Assembly: GCA_934645125.1 (NCBI GenBank)
Contig: CAKUDT010000005.1
Location: 1 to 21,551, forward strand
Direction: 5' to 3'
From: an uncultured Eggerthellaceae bacterium
GTDB lineage: Bacteria > Actinomycetota > Coriobacteriia > Coriobacteriales > Eggerthellaceae
Length of the DNA: 21,551 nt
Below, piece after piece: positions 1 to 7,363 of this stretch. How positions within the stretch are numbered: the stretch's first letter is position 1; each line of letters begins with the position of its first letter. The notes under the pieces were generated by a model. It saw only the letters and a program-made list of their open reading frames with translations, was not told where the DNA came from and ran no database searches. The position numbers and the translations under genes are program-made.

Positions 1-113
1 CGTCCCCTTCGCCCTCCCCTTGCGCTTCGTCTGCTGTGAAAGAATTCTGCCCCTAGGCGTCATCACGTCTGCGCTTGCGTCAAGAAGCGGTATCATGCAA
101 AGATATATCTATG

Positions 114-212
114 TGCCGTTTTTCGGCATCGGCAAAACACAAGAAGCGTTTGGAAGTATTGGCGAAGCGTGCGCGCGTTTGCGCACAGCGGAAGACGTGC
201 GCGTCGGCGCAC
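114..212 (+). promoter_or_regulatory. Hairpin-rich leader upstream of purL
   Basis: Three short perfect hairpins precede purL: TGCCG-TTTTT-CGGCA (114-128), GTGCGC-loop-GCGCAC (169-186) and GTGCGC-GTCG-GCGCAC (197-212). The last two use identical arms, so the first left arm could also pair with the last right arm, giving mutually exclusive folds. The last stem ends 5 bases before the purL ribosome site. No T-run follows, so any control would act on translation rather than by termination. I found no convincing promoter in 1-221. A regulatory role is inference. Confidence 0.3.
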
Positions 213-230
213 ATTTGAAGGGTGGATTTC

Positions 231-3200
231 ATGGTTCAGCGCGTCTACGTTGAAAAGAAGCCAGGCTTTGATGTTGAATCGCAGCATCTTGCCAGCGAGC
301 TACGTGACATCTTAGGCATTGCGGGTCTGGAAAAGGTTCGCATCATCAATCGCTACGATGCGGAGGGGCTGACCGAAGAGCTGTTCGCTCAGTGCGTGCC
401 CACCGTGTTCAGTGAGCCTCAGTCTGACACGGTGTCGTTCGAGCTTCCGCAGGTCGAAGGCGCTCAGGGCGCGCTGTTTGCCGTGGAGGCGCTGCCGGGC
501 CAGTTTGACCAGCGCGCCGATAGCGCAAGCGAGTGCATCCAGCTTATCAGCCAGGGCGAGCGCCCGCTGGTGCGCAACGCGAAGGTGTACGTGCTGGAAG
601 GCGCGCTTTCCGAGCAGGATATCGAAGCCGTGAAGCATTACGTTATCAACCCTGTTGAAAGCCGCGAGGCATCGCTTGAGCTTCCCGCTACGCTGGCCAT
701 GACGTTTGCCGAGCCCGCACCTGTTGAAGTAGTGGAAGGCTTTATCGACCTGACCGAAGAGCAGCTGACAGCGTTCATCAAAGAGCGCGGTCTGGCCATG
801 GATTTGGCTGACATCGTGTTCTTCCAGAAGCATTTCCGCGAGGTCGAAAAGCGCAATCCTACTATTACTGAAGTCAAGGTCGTTGACACGTACTGGTCTG
901 ACCACTGTCGCCACACTACGTTTGGCACTGAGCTCACGAACCCCGTGATCGACGACGCCGCGGTGGCCGCCGCCTTCGAGAAATACCTTGCCATGCGCCA
1001 CGAGCTGGGCCGCGATGAGAAGCCCGTTTGTCTTATGGACATGGGAACCATTGGCGCGAAGTACCTGAAGGCGAAGGGCATCCTGAAGAACCTGGACGAA
1101 TCCGAAGAAATCAACGCCTGCACGGTGAAAATCAAGTGCGATGTGAACGGGGAAGAGCAGGATTGGCTCTATCTTTTCAAGAACGAGACGCACAACCATC
1201 CCACCGAGATCGAGCCGTTCGGCGGCGCGGCAACGTGCGTGGGCGGCGCTATCCGCGACCCGCTCTCGGGCCGCAGCTACGTGTACCAGGCCATGCGCTT
1301 GACCGGGTGCGCTGATCCGCTGGTGCCGGTTTCCGAAACCATCCCTGGCAAGCTGCCGCAGCGCAAGCTGGCAACCACGGCAGCTGCGGGTTATTCGAGC
1401 TACGGCAACCAGATTGGCTTGGCAACAGGCCAGGTCAGCGAAGTGTATCACCCTGGTTATGCCGCAAAGCACATGGAAGTGGGCGCGGTTGTGGGTGCCA
1501 CGCCGGCCGACCACGTTCGTCGCGAGACGCCTGCTCCCACGGATGTCATTGTCCTTTTGGGCGGTCGCACGGGTCGCGACGGCATCGGCGGCGCCACGGG
1601 TTCCTCGAAGGCGCACGATGCGAGCTCCATTGAGACGTGCGGTGCTGAGGTCCAGAAGGGCAACGCGCCTGTTGAACGTAAGATTCAGCGTTTGTTCCGT
1701 CGTGGCGATGCATGCCGCATGATCAAGCGCTGCAACGACTTTGGCGCGGGCGGCGTTTCCGTTGCCGTGGGCGAGCTGGCCGACGGCCTGCAGATTGACC
1801 TGAACCGCGTGACGAAGAAATACGACGGCCTGGATGGCACGGAGCTGGCCATTTCCGAGAGCCAAGAGCGCATGGCGGTGGCGCTTGCCGCCGAAGACGT
1901 GGACGCGTTCATCGCGCTCGCACACGAGGAAAACTTGGAGGCCACGCCGATTGCTGTTGTTACGCAGGAACCGCGCGTGCGTATGACCTGGAACAACGAT
2001 ACGATTGTTGATCTTTCGCGTGCGTTCTTGAACAGCAACGGCGCCCCGAAGAGCATGGACGTTCATGTGCAGCAGGGTGGCGTGTACGCTCCTGCTTGGG
2101 CCGCTACGGAAGGCGCGTCGCTTGAGGATCGCTTGGCGGGCGTTCTGACCGATATCAACGTTGCGTCGAACAAGGGCCTTTCCGAGCGCTTCGACAGCAC
2201 GATCGGTGCGGCCACGGTGCTTATGCCGTTTGGCGGCAAAACGCAGCTCACGCCGAACATGGCTATGGTCGCAACGCTTCCCGTTGATGGCGAGACCACC
2301 ACGTGCAGCGGCATGAGCTGGGGTTATAACCCGTATCTGTCCGAGAGCAACCAATTTGTGGGTGCCTACATTGCTGTTGTGGAAAGCATTTCCAAGCTTA
2401 TTGCTGCGGGCTTCTCGCGCAAGGACGCGTACTTCACGTTCCAGGAATATTTCGGCAGCCTGCGCGAAGATCCTGCGCGTTGGGGCAAGCCCACGGCATC
2501 GCTTCTGGGCTCGCTTATGGCACAGGTTGACCTGGGCGTTGGCTCCATTGGCGGCAAGGACTCCATGTCCGGCAGCTTTGAGAACCTGGATGTTCCGCCT
2601 ACGCTTATCAGCTTCGCCACGGCCTGCGGAAACGTGGACCGTATTGTGTCTTCTGAGTTCAAGGCTGCGGGAAACCGCGTGGTGCTGATTGCGCCGGCGT
2701 ATCAGGAAGATGGCGTTATGCCGCAGGTCCAGGGTATGCAGGAAGCGCTTGATGCCGTGGAAGCCCTTACGGCTGCTCATGACGCGCTGGCTGTGTCCAC
2801 GGCAGGCTATGGCTGCCTGGCAGAAGCCCTGTTCAAGATGTGCGTTGGCAATCAACTGGGCGTTGCGCTTGCGAAGGGCTTCGCAGCCGACAAACTGTTC
2901 GTTCCCGCGTATGGCAGCTTCCTGGTGGAGCTGGCGCCGGGTGCTGCTTTGCCTGCGCCCACCGATCAGATGCATGTGCTGGAAATTGGCACGACGACCA
3001 GCGATTATGTGCTCACTGCGGGCGACGCGCACGTGTGCTTGGCCAAGTTGCAGGAAGCCTGGGAAGGCAAGCTTGAGCCGGTGTATCCGTACCGCAAGGC
3101 AGGCGAAGCCGTTGAGGCGATCAGCTACACGACTGCCGCGCCGCACGTGTTCTCTGGCAAGATTGCCCAGCCGCGCGTGGTTATTCCCGTGTTCCCGGGC

Positions 3201-3965
3201 ACGAACTGCGAGTACGATACCGCTCACGCGTTCGAGCGCGCAGGTGCCACCGCAACGACGTTCGTCATCAACAACTTGACGCCTGCTGCTGTTGCCGAAA
3301 GCACGCAGCGCCTGGCTCAGCTTATCCGCGAAAGCCAGATTGTCATGTTGCCGGGTGGTTTCTCCGGCGGCGACGAGCCCGATGGCTCCGCGAAGTTCAT
3401 TACCGCGTTCTTCCGCGCTCCGGAAGTGACCGAGGCAGTGCGTGACCTGCTGCAGAATCGTGACGGTCTGATGCTGGGCATTTGCAACGGTTTTCAGGCG
3501 CTGGTGAAGCTGGGTTTGGTGCCGTATGGCGACATCCGCCCCATGGACGATGCGTGCCCCACGCTTACGTTCAACGAGATTGGCCGTCACCAGAGCCGTT
3601 TGGTGCGCACGCGCGTGGCGTCGAATTTGAGCCCCTGGCTTTCGCGCTGCCAGGTGGGCGACGTCCACAACATTGCCATCAGCCACGGCGAAGGTCGCTT
3701 CGTGATTTCGCCTGAGCTGCTTGAGCAGCTGAAGGCGGCGGGTCAGATTGCCACGCAATACGTTGATGAGCAGGGCGTTCCTTCCATGGATTGGAACGTG
3801 AACCCCAACGGCTCCGTTCTGGCAATTGAAGGCATCACCAGCCCCGATGGCCGCGTACTGGGCAAGATGGGCCACTCCGAGCGCGCGGGTGCGGGTCTGT
3901 ATAAGAACGTGCCGGGCAACAACTTCCAGCCGCTTATTGAAGGTGGCGTGGCGTACTTCGCGTAG
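231..3965 (+). CDS. purL: Phosphoribosylformylglycinamidine synthase, single-chain
   Basis: Catalyses the fourth step of de novo purine synthesis: FGAR + glutamine + ATP to FGAM, in the cytosol. The 1244-residue length fits a fused synthetase/glutaminase rather than the split PurS/PurL/PurQ set. An N-terminal PurS-like part is followed by the synthetase core, with an ATP/substrate motif NETHNHPTEIEPFGGAA near residue 318 and a second-half motif GSIGGKDSM near 774. The C-terminal class I glutaminase has its nucleophile at Cys1085 in LGICNGFQ, HGEGRF, and a final GHSER motif. It resembles the clostridial/streptococcal single-chain clade. ATG 231 is preferred over in-frame GTG 222 because GAAGGGTGG (217-225) is well placed for 231 and overlaps 222. 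A strong terminator follows, so it looks monocistronic at its 3' end. A 1187-codon open frame lies antisense to it and is treated as a shadow. Confidence 0.97.
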   Translation: MVQRVYVEKKPGFDVESQHLASELRDILGIAGLEKVRIINRYDAEGLTEELFAQCVPTVFSEPQSDTVSFELPQVEGAQGALFAVEALPGQFDQRADSASECIQLISQGERPLVRNAKVYVLEGALSEQDIEAVKHYVINPVESREASLELPATLAMTFAEPAPVEVVEGFIDLTEEQLTAFIKERGLAMDLADIVFFQKHFREVEKRNPTITEVKVVDTYWSDHCRHTTFGTELTNPVIDDAAVAAAFEKYLAMRHELGRDEKPVCLMDMGTIGAKYLKAKGILKNLDESEEINACTVKIKCDVNGEEQDWLYLFKNETHNHPTEIEPFGGAATCVGGAIRDPLSGRSYVYQAMRLTGCADPLVPVSETIPGKLPQRKLATTAAAGYSSYGNQIGLATGQVSEVYHPGYAAKHMEVGAVVGATPADHVRRETPAPTDVIVLLGGRTGRDGIGGATGSSKAHDASSIETCGAEVQKGNAPVERKIQRLFRRGDACRMIKRCNDFGAGGVSVAVGELADGLQIDLNRVTKKYDGLDGTELAISESQERMAVALAAEDVDAFIALAHEENLEATPIAVVTQEPRVRMTWNNDTIVDLSRAFLNSNGAPKSMDVHVQQGGVYAPAWAATEGASLEDRLAGVLTDINVASNKGLSERFDSTIGAATVLMPFGGKTQLTPNMAMVATLPVDGETTTCSGMSWGYNPYLSESNQFVGAYIAVVESISKLIAAGFSRKDAYFTFQEYFGSLREDPARWGKPTASLLGSLMAQVDLGVGSIGGKDSMSGSFENLDVPPTLISFATACGNVDRIVSSEFKAAGNRVVLIAPAYQEDGVMPQVQGMQEALDAVEALTAAHDALAVSTAGYGCLAEALFKMCVGNQLGVALAKGFAADKLFVPAYGSFLVELAPGAALPAPTDQMHVLEIGTTTSDYVLTAGDAHVCLAKLQEAWEGKLEPVYPYRKAGEAVEAISYTTAAPHVFSGKIAQPRVVIPVFPGTNCEYDTAHAFERAGATATTFVINNLTPAAVAESTQRLAQLIRESQIVMLPGGFSGGDEPDGSAKFITAFFRAPEVTEAVRDLLQNRDGLMLGICNGFQALVKLGLVPYGDIRPMDDACPTLTFNEIGRHQSRLVRTRVASNLSPWLSRCQVGDVHNIAISHGEGRFVISPELLEQLKAAGQIATQYVDEQGVPSMDWNVNPNGSVLAIEGITSPDGRVLGKMGHSERAGAGLYKNVPGNNFQPLIEGGVAYFA

Positions 3966-4015
3966 AAATTGCGGGAAGGCCGCATGCGCGTTCCGCGTGT
4001 TGTTTCGACTTCAAG

Positions 4016-4049
4016 AAAGCGCTTCTGCCGTGTGGCGGAGGCGCTTTTT
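4016..4049 (+). terminator. Rho-independent terminator of purL
   Basis: A 14-bp stem (two G-T wobbles) runs from AAAGCGCTTCTGCC (4016-4029) to GGCGGAGGCGCTTT, with a GTGT loop and a T-run to 4049. It lies 51 bases after the purL stop. Confidence 0.9.
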
Positions 4050-4264
4050 GCCGTTTGCTGCGGCGTTCAGCATGCTATAGCCTGCTCTGCAACGGTTTCT
4101 GGCAGTGCCGTTGCCCACTCCGCAACGGTGACCGGATGGCGCCGCAGCCTGCATGACTGCCGAGCTCGGCAGCGTCGTAGCTGCTTCTCCACTGCACAAC
4201 AAGCGCACTTTTACCGTTTACGGCGCGGAGTCTACCGCACGCCCCCAAGCAAATTGTTTCGCAC
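4050..4264. other. Intergenic stretch with two dyad structures
   Basis: No gene is visible here. GCAACGG (4089-4095) can pair with CCGTTGC (4108-4114), which can equally pair with a second GCAACGG (4122-4128), so the two folds exclude each other. A perfect 16-bp palindrome, CTGCCGAGCTCGGCAG, lies at 4157-4172. Both are upstream of the symporter promoter and could be operator-like, but no known regulator site was recognised. Confidence 0.35.
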
Positions 4265-4293
4265 TTGTTTTGGAATTGTTACATGCTCATAAT
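4265..4293 (+). promoter_or_regulatory. Candidate promoter of the glycine riboswitch transcript
   Basis: TTGTTT (4265-4270) and CATAAT (4288-4293) are separated by 17 bases, a sigma70-type arrangement. The start would fall near 4300, about 70 bases before the aptamer. The surrounding sequence is noticeably AT-rich relative to the genes. Confidence 0.55.
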
Positions 4294-4367
4294 CCATCTT
4301 CGTATTATTCATTACCTTCCTATGAAACGCTTTGGATTTCCATAATGGACGGAGAAACAGAGTGCGG

Positions 4368-4466
4368 AGGAAGCTCTGGAGAACTCTTGAATGAGTGCCG
4401 AAGGTGCAAGGTGAGCCGCCCGCGCAGGCGGAGTCGCCGAATCTCTCAGGCTAAAGGACAGAGCTG
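4368..4466 (+). ncRNA. Glycine riboswitch, single aptamer
   Basis: The sequence follows the glycine (gcvT-type) aptamer consensus. It has a closing stem AGCTCTG (4372-4378) with CAGAGCT (4459-4465), the core GTGCCGAAGGTGCAAG (4395-4410), a variable stem CCGCC/GGCGG (4416-4431), and the 3' signature CTCTCAGGCTAAAGGACAG (4443-4461). Only one full aptamer is present; the usual partner of the tandem form is absent. A short hairpin GGCA-TGCC (4480-4493) downstream could be the so-called ghost-aptamer stem of singlet riboswitches. It precedes a symporter gene whose likely substrates are glycine and alanine, so ligand and gene agree. Confidence 0.92.
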
Positions 4467-4499
4467 GGGTTGATCGTGTGGCATCGTGGTGCCTGCTTT

Positions 4500-4553
4500 A
4501 TCCCTCTTCAGAGACTAAAACCGCAGTTAGCGCTGCAGAAAGAAAGAAGGGAT
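4500..4553 (+). promoter_or_regulatory. Possible ribosome-site-sequestering stem (riboswitch expression platform)
   Basis: ATCCCTCTT (4500-4508) can pair over 9 bp, with one bulged A, with AAGAAGGGAT (4544-4553), which contains the symporter's ribosome binding site. An inner hairpin GCAG/CTGC (4523-4536) would stack inside. There is no T-run between aptamer and gene, which argues for translational rather than transcriptional control. The base pairing is read from the sequence; the switching role and its direction are inference. Confidence 0.5.
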
Positions 4554-4554
4554 T

Positions 4555-5997
4555 ATGGAGGCAGCTGCTCTCGGGGTAGTCACAACTATCAACGGGTATC
4601 TATCCAATTACGTTTTGCTCTTTTTGTTGGTGGGAACAGGTCTGTTCTTTACCATTCGCACACGTTTCGTGCAGATTCGCTGCTTTGCCGAAGGCTGGCG
4701 CCGCATGTTCGGCGGCTTTTCGCTGCGCGGCGGCAAGCAGGAAAGCGGCATGAGCTCGTTTCAGGCGCTGGCAACCGCTATTGCCGCTCAGGTTGGCACG
4801 GGCAACATCGTTGGTGCGTGCGGTGCAATCTTGGCGGGCGGCCCGGGTGCTATCCTTTGGATGTGGATCATCGCGTTCTTGGGCATGGCCACGAATTACG
4901 CCGAGGCTGTTCTGGCGCAGATGACCAAGAAGGTTGACGAAGACGGCAACGTTCACGGCGGCCCGGTCTACTACATTCTGACCGCATTTAAGGGCGGCCT
5001 GGGCAAGTTCCTGGCAGCATTCTTCGCCGTAGCAATCATTTTGTCTCTGGGCTTCATGGGCTGCATGGTTCAGTCGAACTCCATTGCTTCTACGTGCTCT
5101 ACCGCGTTCGGCATTGCTCCGTGGATTGTGGGTATCATCATCGCGCTTGTTGCAGGCTTCGTGTTCGTGGGCGGTGTTTCCCGTATCGCGTCCGTTACGG
5201 AGAAGCTGGTTCCCCTGATGGCTGTTATTTACCTGGTGGGCGGCTTGGTTGTTCTGTGCACGCGTCTTGACACCATTCCTGCAACATTTGCGTTGATTTT
5301 CGAGAGCGCATTTAACCCCGAGGCGTATTTCGGCGGTGCTGTGGGTGGCATTATTGCGGCAATGACGCAGGGTGCTAAGCGCGGCTTGTTCTCCAACGAA
5401 GCCGGTATGGGTTCTACGCCTCATGCACACGCGCAGGCCAACGTTAAGGATCCGCACGAGCAGGGCGTTGTTGCTTTCATTGGCGTTTTCGTTGACACGT
5501 TCGTTGTGGTTACCATGACCGCTTTGGTTGTTATCTCTGCTGTTTACATTCAGGACGGCGCCATCAACACGCAGGCGTACGACTTTATTTCCGCGGCTGG
5601 TTTGAATAAGACGAACATGGCTCAGTACGCGTTCGGCACGATGTTCGGTTCGGGTTTCGGCAATGCATTTGTGGCTATCTGCCTGCTGTTCTTCGCTTTC
5701 AGCACCATCTTGGGCTGGAACCTGTTCTCCAAGATCAACTTCGTGTACCTGTTTGGCAAAAAGGCGCTTCCTGTGTTCTCTGTTCTGGCGGTGTTCTTCG
5801 TGTTCCTGGGTTCGCTGCTTTCCAACGATCTGGTTTGGGAGATGCAGGACATGTTCAACCAGCTCATGGTTCTGCCGAATGTTATCGCATTGATCGCAAT
5901 GTCCGGCGCGGTTGCTACCTGCGCGAAGTCGCATAATGGCAAGAAGAAGGCGCTGGAGCCGGTTCAGGCCGATGCGGCTGCTACGGAAAGCGAGTAG
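4555..5997 (+). CDS. Alanine/glycine:cation symporter family protein (AGCS)
   Basis: An integral membrane importer of small neutral amino acids (glycine, alanine) driven by sodium or protons. It has 480 residues, the usual family size, with roughly ten or eleven hydrophobic segments. Family signatures are visible: VGTGNIVGACGAILAGGPGA in the first third, NYAEAVLAQ, and the FSNEAGMGSTPHAHAQA region in the middle. The C-terminus is short, charged and Ala/Glu-rich. ATG 4555 follows AGAAGGGATT with a short spacing. The upstream glycine riboswitch strongly supports glycine as a substrate. In known singlet and tandem switches upstream of such transporters, control can be off-type; the direction here is not determined. 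The stop lies one base before a possible GTG start of the ribonuclease gene. Confidence 0.94.
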   Translation: MEAAALGVVTTINGYLSNYVLLFLLVGTGLFFTIRTRFVQIRCFAEGWRRMFGGFSLRGGKQESGMSSFQALATAIAAQVGTGNIVGACGAILAGGPGAILWMWIIAFLGMATNYAEAVLAQMTKKVDEDGNVHGGPVYYILTAFKGGLGKFLAAFFAVAIILSLGFMGCMVQSNSIASTCSTAFGIAPWIVGIIIALVAGFVFVGGVSRIASVTEKLVPLMAVIYLVGGLVVLCTRLDTIPATFALIFESAFNPEAYFGGAVGGIIAAMTQGAKRGLFSNEAGMGSTPHAHAQANVKDPHEQGVVAFIGVFVDTFVVVTMTALVVISAVYIQDGAINTQAYDFISAAGLNKTNMAQYAFGTMFGSGFGNAFVAICLLFFAFSTILGWNLFSKINFVYLFGKKALPVFSVLAVFFVFLGSLLSNDLVWEMQDMFNQLMVLPNVIALIAMSGAVATCAKSHNGKKKALEPVQADAAATESE

Positions 5998-6040
5998 CGT
6001 GGCGCGTTCGCGACATACGTTCAGCGCATTTACGCAAACG

Positions 6041-6628
6041 ATGTTTCAGCAAGGGAAGACGCTTCTGTCTTCCCTTGTGGCGTTTTTGCTGGCGCTTTGT
6101 CTGGCGCTGCTGCCCGGGTGCGCCCTTTGGGGCGGCGCGGGAGCTGGTGGGGCTGCGGGAGCTGGTGGCGGCGCCAACGGGGTTGCGAGCGCGGCGGCGT
6201 CGGGCGATGGTGGTGCTGGCAGCTCGGAGGCGAGCGCGGCAGGCGGCAGTGCGGCTGAGGGCGCGGCTTCAGCGGCAGGTGTTTCCGTTTCCAAGGACGG
6301 AACCTACACCGACAAAGACCATGTGGCGCTCTATCTGCATCTTTACCAAACGCTGCCTGCCAATTACATTTCCAAGACGAAAGCGAAAAAAGCGGGTTGG
6401 GATGCCGAAAAAGGTAACTTATGGGATGTTTGCCCCGGTAAATCGATTGACGGCGGCGCGTTCTACAACGATGATGGCTTGTTGCCCGAGAAAGGCGGAC
6501 GCACCTGGAAAGAGTGCGACATCGATTACGCGGGCGGGTATCGCGGGGCAAAGCGCATCTGCTATTCAAACGACGGGTTGATTTTCTACACGGATGACCA
6601 CTATCAGTCGTTTACGCAGCTCTATTAA
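6041..6628 (+). CDS. Barnase-family ribonuclease, predicted lipoprotein
   Basis: A guanine-preferring secreted RNase of the barnase/binase family. From ATG 6041 it has 195 residues: a signal peptide with hydrophobic core 8-24 and lipobox LLPGC (Cys27), an Ala/Gly/Ser-rich linker to about 85, then a barnase domain to the C-terminus. Residues 105-187 align with Bacillus barnase 20-102 without gaps (offset 85). The catalytic set is complete: Lys112 (K27), Glu158 (E73), Arg168 (R83), Arg172 (R87), His187 (H102). Arg59 is replaced by Asp144. Three cysteines (131, 159, 174) are absent from barnase. Start choice is uncertain: GTG 5999 has a better ribosome site (GGAAAG, 8 bases away) and nearly touches the symporter stop, but would add 14 residues before the signal peptide. 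Barstar follows 43 bases downstream. Confidence 0.9.
   Translation: MFQQGKTLLSSLVAFLLALCLALLPGCALWGGAGAGGAAGAGGGANGVASAAASGDGGAGSSEASAAGGSAAEGAASAAGVSVSKDGTYTDKDHVALYLHLYQTLPANYISKTKAKKAGWDAEKGNLWDVCPGKSIDGGAFYNDDGLLPEKGGRTWKECDIDYAGGYRGAKRICYSNDGLIFYTDDHYQSFTQLY
6051..6076 (+). other. Perfect 10-bp hairpin in the barnase signal-peptide codons
   Basis: AAGGGAAGAC (6051-6060) and GTCTTCCCTT (6067-6076) form a perfect stem with a 6-base loop. A T5 run occurs only several bases later, so this is a poor intrinsic terminator. It lies 53 bases after the symporter stop and just inside the barnase frame, and could attenuate read-through or hinder translation of the toxin. This role is inference. Confidence 0.4.
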
Positions 6629-6671
6629 ACGGCGTTCTTGTCGGCATGCTATGAAAGGGAAGGGTTCGGCC

Positions 6672-6938
6672 ATGAAAACGGTCATAATACGCGAGCGCGA
6701 TTTTCAATTGGTCGAGCAGCTGTATGCGTTTCTTCGCGATGAACTGGGCTTTCCCGCGTATTACGGGGGAAATCTTGCGGCACTTTCCGATTGTCTGGAG
6801 GATATCTGTCATCCAACGCGCATTGTTGTCTACCGCGATAACTCTGTTGAAGAGCCCTGGTTCGATAAGGCATGCGCGGTGATGGGTCGCGCTGCCCTGG
6901 AAAACGATGCTCTTGACGTGCAACTGAGGCGAATGTAA
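6672..6938 (+). CDS. Barstar-family ribonuclease inhibitor
   Basis: A cytosolic immunity protein that plugs the active site of the neighbouring barnase. It has 88 residues (barstar 89). The family core is clear: ELGFPAYYGGNLAALSDCLED at 24-44 matches barstar ELALPEYYGENLDALWDCL. Asp40 equals the key Asp39 that contacts the catalytic Arg/His cluster, and Tyr30/Tyr31 equal Tyr29/Tyr30. Asp35 and Trp38 of barstar are Ala36 and Ser39 here, matching the loss of Arg59 in the partner toxin. ATG 6672 is chosen over in-frame 6651 and 6594 because AAGGGAAGGG (6655-6664) is correctly placed and the protein then starts at the first beta strand. It is probably co-transcribed with the RNase. Confidence 0.92.
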   Translation: MKTVIIRERDFQLVEQLYAFLRDELGFPAYYGGNLAALSDCLEDICHPTRIVVYRDNSVEEPWFDKACAVMGRAALENDALDVQLRRM

Positions 6939-7239
6939 TTCAGAACCTCGTTCAAGCTCCACCAGGCCAATCGCCGTCCGAAAATATCAGCCGAATCTCC
7001 ATCAGCGCAAATGCCGCCCGAGAACACCGGGCGAATCTCTTTTTCGTCCTCTTTTTTCTGTCCCTAATGGCAATAAAACGACGTTTGTCCCTTTTCTGTC
7101 CCTTCGCCTGCTTTTCCCGTTTTCTTCCCAACGATAAAAACGGCGCATGCCCTTCTCTTTGTTCCGTTGCCGGATTTTCTTTCCCCTGATGCAGAAGCGG
7201 TCCGCACCCTTTCGCTTTGCTCCCCTCCAGTTCTACCCG
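6939..7239. other. Gene-free pyrimidine-rich stretch with degenerate repeat fragments
   Basis: No credible gene is present. A 6-bp hairpin CGCCCG-AGAACAC-CGGGCG (7015-7033) followed at 7040-7044 by T5 may be a weak terminator for the barstar transcript. The rest is C/T-rich on this strand. Fragments such as CAATAAAACGACG (7070-7082) and CGATAAAAACGG (7132-7143) resemble the left end of the dispersed repeat at 7240. The phrase CCCTTCGCCTGCTTTT near 7100 recurs almost unchanged near 12460, upstream of the third repeat copy. Confidence 0.4.
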
Positions 7240-7363
7240 ATGATAAAAACGACCCACTTTTCTGTGGATTTTTGCCTTCGCTATCCTGATTTTTCAACGT
7301 TTCCCCAGGTCGTGAAAAAGTAAGCCATGGCAAACCCACAGAAAAATACCCCATTTTTATCAT
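7240..7363 (+). repeat. Dispersed intergenic repeat with inverted ends, copy 1
   Basis: A 124-bp element beginning ATGATAAAAACGACCCAC and ending CCCCATTTTTATCAT. The ends are imperfect inverted repeats over about 35 bases, both including TTTTCTGTGG or its complement CCACAGAAAA. An inner dyad pairs TTTTTCAACG with CGTGAAAAA around the segment CCCCAGGT. Copies 2 (8844) and 3 (12488) are in the same orientation; by eye copies 1 and 2 differ at about 7 positions. No transposase is nearby, so this is a MITE-like or REP-like non-autonomous repeat. The reverse strand gives a recurring short peptide reading (MIKMGYFSVGLP), which I take as a by-product of the repeat. Confidence 0.85.

Noticed and set aside
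20..253. 77-codon frame overlapping the start of purL
   Set aside because: No ribosome site or domain; it overlaps the leader hairpins and ends inside purL.
312..3875. 1187-codon open frame antisense to purL
   Set aside because: It is the mirror of a GC-rich gene; the protein has no recognisable domain and is rich in Arg/His, as expected for a shadow frame.
4153..4473. Frame running through the glycine riboswitch
   Set aside because: It covers a structured RNA and its promoter, with no protein-like sequence or ribosome site.
4600..5934. 444-codon open frame antisense to the symporter
   Set aside because: Low-complexity Asn/Arg/His-rich reading with no ribosome site; the plus-strand symporter is unambiguous.
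7064..7363. Short minus-strand proteins starting MIKMGYFSVGLP, repeated at three loci
   Set aside because: The shared part is exactly the dispersed repeat; outside it the readings diverge into arbitrary sequence, so these are repeat by-products.
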